Shown: positions 6,708-10,833 of the stretch, piece by piece
Layout: every line of letters starts with the position of its first letter
Numbering within the stretch: position 1 is the first letter of the stretch
Assembly (NCBI GenBank): GCA_002479405.1
Contig: DLMX01000046.1
Coordinates: forward strand, 1 to 10,833
Length of the DNA stretch: 10,833 bases
DNA from: Methylophilaceae bacterium UBA7525
Lineage (GTDB): Bacteria > Pseudomonadota > Gammaproteobacteria > Burkholderiales > Methylophilaceae
Direction of reading: 5' to 3'
The notes under the pieces: generated by a model
Told to the model about the DNA's origin: nothing
What the model saw: the letters and a program-made list of their open reading frames with translations, nothing else
Databases searched by the model: none
Position numbers and translations under genes: made by a program

Positions 6708-6728
6708 ATGATACGACTAGTAGCTGCT

Positions 6729-7121
6729 TTATTCTGCAGCAGCAACCACTTCCACTTCTGCTTCCGGACGATCAACCAGTTCAACCAGTGCCATCGGCGC
6801 ATTGTCGCCAACGCGGAAACCGCACTTGAGGATACGCAGATAACCGCCGTTACGTGTCTGATAGCGTGGGCCCAGTTCATTGAACAGTTTGCCGACGATA
6901 TCACGGTCACGTGTGCGACTGAAAGCCAGACGACGATTTGCCAGCGTTGCATTCTTGCTCAGGGTGATCAAGGGCTCGGCCACACGACGCAGTTCCTTGG
7001 CCTTGGGCAGCGTTGTCTTGATGACTTCATGGCGCAACAAGGAGTTGGCCATGTTACGCAACATCGCCTGACGATGGCTGCTGGTACGATTTAATTTACG
7101 ATTGCTGTTGCGATGACGCAT
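6729..7121 (-). CDS. rplQ: 50S ribosomal protein L17
   Basis: Large-subunit ribosomal protein, last gene of the alpha operon. The 130 residues start with the highly conserved MRHRNSNRKLNRTSSHRQAM and include NSLLRHEVIKTTLPKAKELR and GGYLRILK. The C-terminus has an acidic and alanine-rich tail (VEVVAAAE), common and variable in this family. The Shine-Dalgarno GAGGG overlaps the rpoA stop codon (TGAGGG), 10 bases downstream of rpoA, which suggests coupled translation. Confidence 0.98.
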   Translation of the reverse strand: MRHRNSNRKLNRTSSHRQAMLRNMANSLLRHEVIKTTLPKAKELRRVAEPLITLSKNATLANRRLAFSRTRDRDIVGKLFNELGPRYQTRNGGYLRILKCGFRVGDNAPMALVELVDRPEAEVEVVAAAE

Positions 7122-7131
7122 AGTGATACCC

Positions 7132-8118
7132 TCACACCTTTTCCAGACCGACCGGTGGCCAGTTTTCTAATTTCATGCCCAATGTCAGACCCTTGGATGC
7201 CAGAACATCCTTGATCTCGTTCAGAGATTTACGACCAAGATTAGGCGCTTTAAGTAACTCATTTTCGCTGCGTTGAATCAGGTCACCGATGTAGTAGATG
7301 TTCTCTGCCTTCAAGCAGTTTGCCGAACGTACAGTCAGCTCCAGATCATCAACCGGACGCAACAGGATCGGATCGACCTGCGGTGAATGCTTGACCTCAA
7401 TCTCAGTCGGTGCGCCTTCAAGATCGGCGAACACTGCCAGCTGACCCATCAGGATACGTGCCGCATCACGGATAGCCTGCTCCGGCTCAACCACACCATT
7501 GGTCTCAACATCCATGATGAGCTTATCCAAGTCAGTGCGTTGTTCAACACGCGCACTTTCGACCTGATAGCTGACCTTGCTGATCGGGCTGAAAGAAGCA
7601 TCAACCATGATAAAACCCAACACACGGTCTTCGTCCACACCCTTTTGGCGGGCAGGTACCGGCTGATAACCACGACCCATTTCGACCTTGACTTCCAGGT
7701 TCAACTTGCCGCCTTTGGTCAGATGTGCGATGACATGATTCGGATTAACGATCTCAGCGTCATGACCGGTTTCAAAATCACCAGCGGTGACGACACCTTC
7801 GCTGGATTTGTTCAGCGTCAGAACGGTTTCCGTCTTGTTGTTCAGCTTGAGTGCGACACCCTTCAGATTCAGCAGGATGTCAACAACGTCTTCCTGAACA
7901 CCATCAATAGTGGAGTACTCATGCACAACACCGTCGATTTTTACTTCTGTAATTGCATAACCAGGAATGGAGGAAAGCAATACACGACGCAGCGCATTGC
8001 CCAGCGTATAACCAAAACCACGCTCCATAGGCTCGAGTGTTACCTTTGCACGCAATGGTGACAGTACTTCTACGTCAACCACACGCGGCTTTAAATATTC
8101 TGTCGGACTGTTTTGCAT
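7132..8118 (-). CDS. rpoA: DNA-directed RNA polymerase subunit alpha
   Basis: The alpha subunit nucleates RNA polymerase assembly and binds UP elements and activators. The 328 residues match the usual proteobacterial length. The N-terminal domain (about 1-235) carries GFGYTLGNALRRVLLSSIPG, the dimerisation and assembly surface. The C-terminal domain (about 250-328) carries RSANCLKAENI, whose Arg264 corresponds to the DNA-contacting Arg265 of E. coli, then LLKAPNLGRKSLNEI and LENWPP. It starts at the ATG at 8118, with AAGGAA just upstream. It lies between rpsD and rplQ in the conserved alpha-operon order. Confidence 0.99.
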   Translation of the reverse strand: MQNSPTEYLKPRVVDVEVLSPLRAKVTLEPMERGFGYTLGNALRRVLLSSIPGYAITEVKIDGVVHEYSTIDGVQEDVVDILLNLKGVALKLNNKTETVLTLNKSSEGVVTAGDFETGHDAEIVNPNHVIAHLTKGGKLNLEVKVEMGRGYQPVPARQKGVDEDRVLGFIMVDASFSPISKVSYQVESARVEQRTDLDKLIMDVETNGVVEPEQAIRDAARILMGQLAVFADLEGAPTEIEVKHSPQVDPILLRPVDDLELTVRSANCLKAENIYYIGDLIQRSENELLKAPNLGRKSLNEIKDVLASKGLTLGMKLENWPPVGLEKV

Positions 8119-8154
8119 AAACTTTCCTTATGACCCCTAACTGACAGGGTTTAA

Positions 8155-8784
8155 TTACTTGGAGTAAAGTTCGACGACGAGAGACTCGTTGATCGTAGCT
8201 GGCAGTTCATCACGTTGCGGCTTGGCCTTGAAGGTACCCTTCAGCGCCTTGACGTCAACGGCAATCCACTCCGGGAAGCCACGCTGCTCGGCCGCTTCCA
8301 GCGCGCCCTTGATGCGCAACTGGCTCTTGGCGGAGTCAGCCACTTGAATCTCATCACCAGGACGCACCTGATAGGATGGAATGTTTACGCGCTTGCCATT
8401 GACCAGAATGCTGTTGTGACGAACGATCTGACGTGCCTCTGTACGTGATGCACCAAAGCCCATACGATATGCAACATTATCCAGACGGCATTCCAGCAAC
8501 TGCAACAGGTTCTCGCCAGTAATGCCTTTTTGACGATCGGCTTCTGCGTAGTAGCTGCGGAATTGCGCTTCCAGAACACCGTAGATACGGCGGACTTTTT
8601 GCTTCTCGCGCAATTGCACACCGTAGTCGGACAGGCGCTGATTACGGCGCTGACCATGCTGACCTGGTGGGAAGTTGCGCTTTTCGATCGCACATTTGTC
8701 GGTGAAACACTTTTCGCCCTTAAGGAAAAGCTTTTCGCCTTCACGGCGACACTGACGGCACTTAGGATCAAGATTTCTAGCCAA
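8155..8784 (-). CDS. rpsD: 30S ribosomal protein S4, four-cysteine (zinc-type) form
   Basis: A primary 16S rRNA-binding protein that starts small-subunit assembly; in E. coli it also represses its own operon. The 209 residues contain the S4 RNA-binding domain (about 98-160) with CRLDNVAYRMGFGASRTEARQ-type sequence and VNGKRVNIPSYQV. The N-terminus has Cys9, Cys12, Cys26 and Cys31 (C-x2-C-x13-C-x4-C) followed by PPGQHG, the zinc-finger form known from Thermus S4; E. coli S4 lacks this set. The start codon is TTG (8784-8782): AGGAG (8791-8795) lies 6 bases upstream, the protein begins with the universal M-A-R, and no upstream in-frame ATG is seen. The gene lies 28 bases after rpsK and 36 before rpoA. 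Confidence 0.98.
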   Translation of the reverse strand: MARNLDPKCRQCRREGEKLFLKGEKCFTDKCAIEKRNFPPGQHGQRRNQRLSDYGVQLREKQKVRRIYGVLEAQFRSYYAEADRQKGITGENLLQLLECRLDNVAYRMGFGASRTEARQIVRHNSILVNGKRVNIPSYQVRPGDEIQVADSAKSQLRIKGALEAAEQRGFPEWIAVDVKALKGTFKAKPQRDELPATINESLVVELYSK

Positions 8785-8790
8785 AGTATT

Positions 8791-8795
8791 CTCCT
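8791..8795 (-). promoter_or_regulatory. Ribosome binding site that decides the TTG start of rpsD
   Basis: AGGAG on the - strand, 6 bases before TTG at 8784. The optimal spacing and the absence of any upstream in-frame ATG after the rpsK stop fix the start at TTG. Confidence 0.85.
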
Positions 8796-8812
8796 GTTAT
8801 ATCAAGCGCGAA

Positions 8813-9202
8813 TTAAATTCTGCGCTTTTTAGGTGGACGGCAGCCGTTGTGCGGCACTGGCGTCACATCTGAAATACTAGTGATTTTAAAACCGGCAGCA
8901 TTCAAGGCACGCACAGCAGATTCGCGACCAGGACCAGGGCCCTTGATACGAACTTCAAGATTCTTCACACCGCATTCCTGCGCTGCCTTGCCGGCAGCCT
9001 CGGCAGCCACCTGAGCTGCGAACGGGGTGCTCTTGCGCGAACCCTTGAAACCAGCGCCGCCAGAAGTCGCCCATGAAAGTGCATTCCCTTGGCGGTCAGT
9101 GATCGTGATAATCGTATTGTTAAAAGAAGCGTGTACGTGAGCAATGCCCTCGGCAATGTTCTTTTTAACTTTCTTACGAACGCGTGCGTTTGCTTTAGCC
9201 AT
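8813..9202 (-). CDS. rpsK: 30S ribosomal protein S11
   Basis: Small-subunit protein of the platform, next to the mRNA Shine-Dalgarno duplex region. The 129 residues include the conserved HVHASFNNTIITITD, GGAGFKGSRKSTPFAAQ, IKGPGPGRESA and the invariant C-terminal PHNGCRPPKKRRI. The Shine-Dalgarno AAGGA overlaps the stop codon of rpsM (TAAGGA), with the ATG 8 bases further on, so translation is probably coupled to rpsM. Confidence 0.99.
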   Translation of the reverse strand: MAKANARVRKKVKKNIAEGIAHVHASFNNTIITITDRQGNALSWATSGGAGFKGSRKSTPFAAQVAAEAAGKAAQECGVKNLEVRIKGPGPGRESAVRALNAAGFKITSISDVTPVPHNGCRPPKKRRI

Positions 9203-9213
9203 TTACTAAATCC

Positions 9214-9576
9214 TTACTTAGATGCCTTGATTGGCTTAATGGGACCCTTGCGAGTACGCGCATTGGTCTTGGTGCGTTGACCATGAACCGGCAGGCCACG
9301 GCGATGACGGATGCCACGATAGCAACCAAGATCCATCAAACGCTTGATGTTCATTGTCACTTCACGACGCAAGTCACCTTCGACTCTCAGCTTGGCGACT
9401 TCATCGCGCAGCTTTTCGACTTCAGCGTCATTCAGATCTTTAACTTTAGCTGTCGGGATTACACCGGCTGCCAGACAAATCTGCTTCGCCGTTGTACGAC
9501 CAACACCGTAAATCGACGTTAACGCGATTTCGGTATGCTTATGATTTGGGATGTTTACCCCTGCTATCCGAGCCAT
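9214..9576 (-). CDS. rpsM: 30S ribosomal protein S13
   Basis: Protein of the small-subunit head that contacts tRNA and the L5 bridge. The 120 residues start MARIAGVNIPNHKH, contain the helix-two-turn-helix region with YGVGRTTAKQI (24-34), and end in the basic tail RRGLPVHGQRTKTNARTRKG. It is the first gene of the alpha operon. GGAG lies 7 bases before the ATG. In E. coli S4 represses this operon at the rpsM leader; whether the short AT-rich leader here folds that way cannot be judged by eye. Confidence 0.99.
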   Translation of the reverse strand: MARIAGVNIPNHKHTEIALTSIYGVGRTTAKQICLAAGVIPTAKVKDLNDAEVEKLRDEVAKLRVEGDLRREVTMNIKRLMDLGCYRGIRHRRGLPVHGQRTKTNARTRKGPIKPIKASK

Positions 9577-9632
9577 GTACCTACTCCAAAATTATGGCGC
9601 AATTATTTTACTAATCGCCAAAAAAGCCCAAA

Positions 9633-9661
9633 ATTTTAACAGCTTGACCGATTTTTAACAA
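9633..9661 (-). promoter_or_regulatory. Putative alpha-operon promoter, extended -10
   Basis: On the - strand: -35 TTGTTA (9661-9656, 4 of 6), a 17-base spacer, and -10 TAAAAT (9638-9633, 5 of 6) preceded by TGT, the extended -10 pattern. Transcription would start near 9626, about 50 bases before rpsM. It lies in the 110-base gap between rpmJ and rpsM, the longest gap in this ribosomal cluster. Confidence 0.6.
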
Positions 9662-9665
9662 TCGG
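9648..9665. other. Short inverted repeat between rpmJ and rpsM
   Basis: CCGATT (9648-9653) and AATCGG (9660-9665) form a 6-bp stem with a 6-base loop. No T-run follows on the - strand, so it does not look like a strong terminator of the spc operon. It overlaps the -35 of the putative alpha promoter. Role unknown. Confidence 0.4.
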
Positions 9666-9686
9666 CTTCGCAAAATTAACTAACAA

Positions 9687-9800
9687 TTACCCTTGACGCT
9701 GTTTGTGACGTGGGTCTGTGCAAATGATACGCACAACACCACGACGACGAACAACCTTACAATTACGGCATAAAGCCTTTACAGATGCACGAACTCTCAT
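9687..9800 (-). CDS. rpmJ: 50S ribosomal protein L36
   Basis: The smallest large-subunit protein, 37 residues, beginning MRVRASVKALCRNC and ending DPRHKQRQG. It has the complete zinc-binding set Cys11, Cys14, Cys27 and His32 (C-x2-C-x12-C-x4-H), so it is the zinc form. GAGGG lies 7 bases before the ATG at 9800. It follows infA by 22 bases and is the last gene of the spc-type cluster. Confidence 0.97.
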   Translation of the reverse strand: MRVRASVKALCRNCKVVRRRGVVRIICTDPRHKQRQG

Positions 9801-9822
9801 TTCACAGCCCTCACTACAAAAC

Positions 9823-10041
9823 TTACTTAACGCGGAAAATAATCCGCGCACGTGATAAATCATATGGCGTCATTTCCACAGTGACCTTGTCACCTGGCAG
9901 GATGCGAATATAGTTCTTGCGCATCTTGCCGGAGATATGACCCAACACTACAAAATCGTTTTCCAGCTTCACACGAAAGGTTGCATTAGGCAGGTTTTCC
10001 AACACCACCCCTTGCATCTCAATCGAATCTTCTTTTGCCAT
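9823..10041 (-). CDS. infA: Translation initiation factor IF-1
   Basis: Binds the 30S A site during initiation together with IF-2 and IF-3. The 72 residues are the full family length, a single OB-fold (S1-like) domain with MQGVVLENLPNATFRVKLEN, GHISGKMRKNYIRILPGDKV and the end YDLSRARIIFRVK. It lies 15 bases after secY and before rpmJ, a position common in betaproteobacteria and Gram-positives but not in E. coli, where infA is elsewhere. Confidence 0.98.
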   Translation of the reverse strand: MAKEDSIEMQGVVLENLPNATFRVKLENDFVVLGHISGKMRKNYIRILPGDKVTVEMTPYDLSRARIIFRVK

Positions 10042-10056
10042 GCCGCTTAACCCTGA

Positions 10057-10833
10057 TCAACGCGGTGAAACCGCACCGCCTTTAAAATTAGCTTTTTTAA
10101 GCAAGCTCTCGTACTGGTTGGACATCAAATGCGATTGCACTTGCGCCATGAAATCCATCGTCACCACTACGATAATCAGCAATGACGTACCACCAAAGTA
10201 AAACGGCACGTTGTAATTCAAGATCAAAAATTCCGGCAACAGACACACGGCTGTAATGTAGAGCGCACCCACCAGTGTCAAGCGACCCATGATGCGATCG
10301 ATATATCTTGCTGTCTGGTCACCCGGACGAATACCTGGAACAAAGGCACCGCTCTTCTTCAGGTTGTCTGCTGTTTCCTTGGGGTTGAAAACCAATGCCG
10401 TATAAAAGAAACAGAAAAATATAATCGCTGTTGCAAACAGTAAAATATACAGTGGTTGCCCCGGGGATATGGTCGAACCGATATCCTTCAACCAGGTCAT
10501 GCTTTCACTGCTACCGAACCAACCCGCCATCGTGGCCGGGAACAGGATAATACTCGAGGCGAAAATCGGCGGAATCACACCGGCCATGTTCAGCTTCAAG
10601 GGCAGATGGCTGGTTTGACCACCAAACACCTTGCGGCCTACCTGACGCTTGGCATAGTTCACCGTGATCTTGCGTTGACCACGTTCCACGAATACAACAA
10701 ATGCAGTCACGAGCACCACAGCCACAATCAGGAACAGCACAAAAATCGGGTGGAACGTACCTGTTCTGGCCAATTCCAGCGTACCGCCGATCGCACTTGG
10801 CAAACCAGCGACAATACCGGCAAAGATGATAAT
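10057..10833 (-). CDS. secY: Preprotein translocase subunit SecY (partial, N-terminus outside window)
   Basis: The main channel subunit of the SecYEG translocon, which moves unfolded proteins across or into the inner membrane. Only the last 258 residues are in the window; the frame stays open to the edge at 10833, and by comparison with E. coli SecY (443 residues) about 185 residues lie outside. The visible part covers roughly transmembrane helices 5 to 10. It includes FVVFVERGQRKITVNYAKRQ (start of the cytoplasmic loop that contacts SecA and the ribosome), HLPLKLNMAGVIPPIFASSI, FFYTALVFNPKETADNLKKS, GAFVPGIRPG and PFYFGGTSLLI. Stop TGA is at 10057-10059. It is followed by infA, so it belongs to the distal end of the spc operon. 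Confidence 0.98.
   Translation of the reverse strand: MIIFAGIVAGLPSAIGGTLELARTGTFHPIFVLFLIVAVVLVTAFVVFVERGQRKITVNYAKRQVGRKVFGGQTSHLPLKLNMAGVIPPIFASSIILFPATMAGWFGSSESMTWLKDIGSTISPGQPLYILLFATAIIFFCFFYTALVFNPKETADNLKKSGAFVPGIRPGDQTARYIDRIMGRLTLVGALYITAVCLLPEFLILNYNVPFYFGGTSLLIIVVVTMDFMAQVQSHLMSNQYESLLKKANFKGGAVSPR

Noticed and set aside
7387..8061. A 224-codon open frame on the + strand opposite rpoA
   Set aside because: It lies wholly antisense to a certain rpoA, has no recognisable domain, and its length is explained by the codon bias of rpoA.
8133..8150. Small inverted repeat ACCCCT...AGGGT between rpsD and rpoA
   Set aside because: Only four or five base pairs with a loop of about seven and no T-run; too weak to call a terminator or attenuator.
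9621..9645. AAGC...GCTTTTTT on the - strand as a terminator of the spc operon
   Set aside because: The stem is only four base pairs around a 14-base AT-rich loop, and it coincides with the -10 of the putative alpha promoter.

Overview
The window is a stretch of ordinary, well-conserved chromosome from what is most likely a betaproteobacterium. A Nitrosomonadales/Methylophilaceae-type organism is my best guess from protein resemblance and the moderate GC content, but the family-level call is an inference. No mobile element, CRISPR array, tRNA, rRNA or phage gene is visible. Genes are tightly packed and no gene-free stretch exceeds about 145 bases.

Left part, rightward (1-2246): coaBC (coenzyme A synthesis) overlaps dut (dUTPase) by four bases. 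A separate promoter with an extended -10 then drives rpmB-rpmG (ribosomal proteins L28 and L33), closed by a hairpin terminator that works in both directions.

Middle part, leftward (2274-6259): read in transcription order, this holds mgtE (Mg2+ channel/transporter), an MscS-family mechanosensitive channel whose ribosome binding site starts in the mgtE stop codon, and a membrane fatty-acid desaturase. All three are inner-membrane functions. The desaturase seems to have its own promoter, placed on top of the terminator that ends the mgtE-mscS transcript. A small glutaredoxin-like gene (6403-6657) is divergent from mgtE.

Right part, leftward (6677-10833): the end of the spc ribosomal operon (secY cut by the window edge, infA, rpmJ) is followed by a good promoter and the whole alpha operon (rpsM, rpsK, rpsD, rpoA, rplQ). 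It ends in a perfect 13-bp bidirectional terminator shared with the glutaredoxin-like gene. Several ribosome binding sites start in or directly at the preceding stop codon, suggesting translational coupling.

Points worth a second look: rpsD starts with TTG and encodes a four-cysteine, Thermus-like zinc form of S4; the desaturase promoter overlaps a terminator and decides the start codon; mgtE and mscS are tightly coupled; and coaBC has a tandem repeat where a Shine-Dalgarno would be expected. I found no convincing undescribed system.
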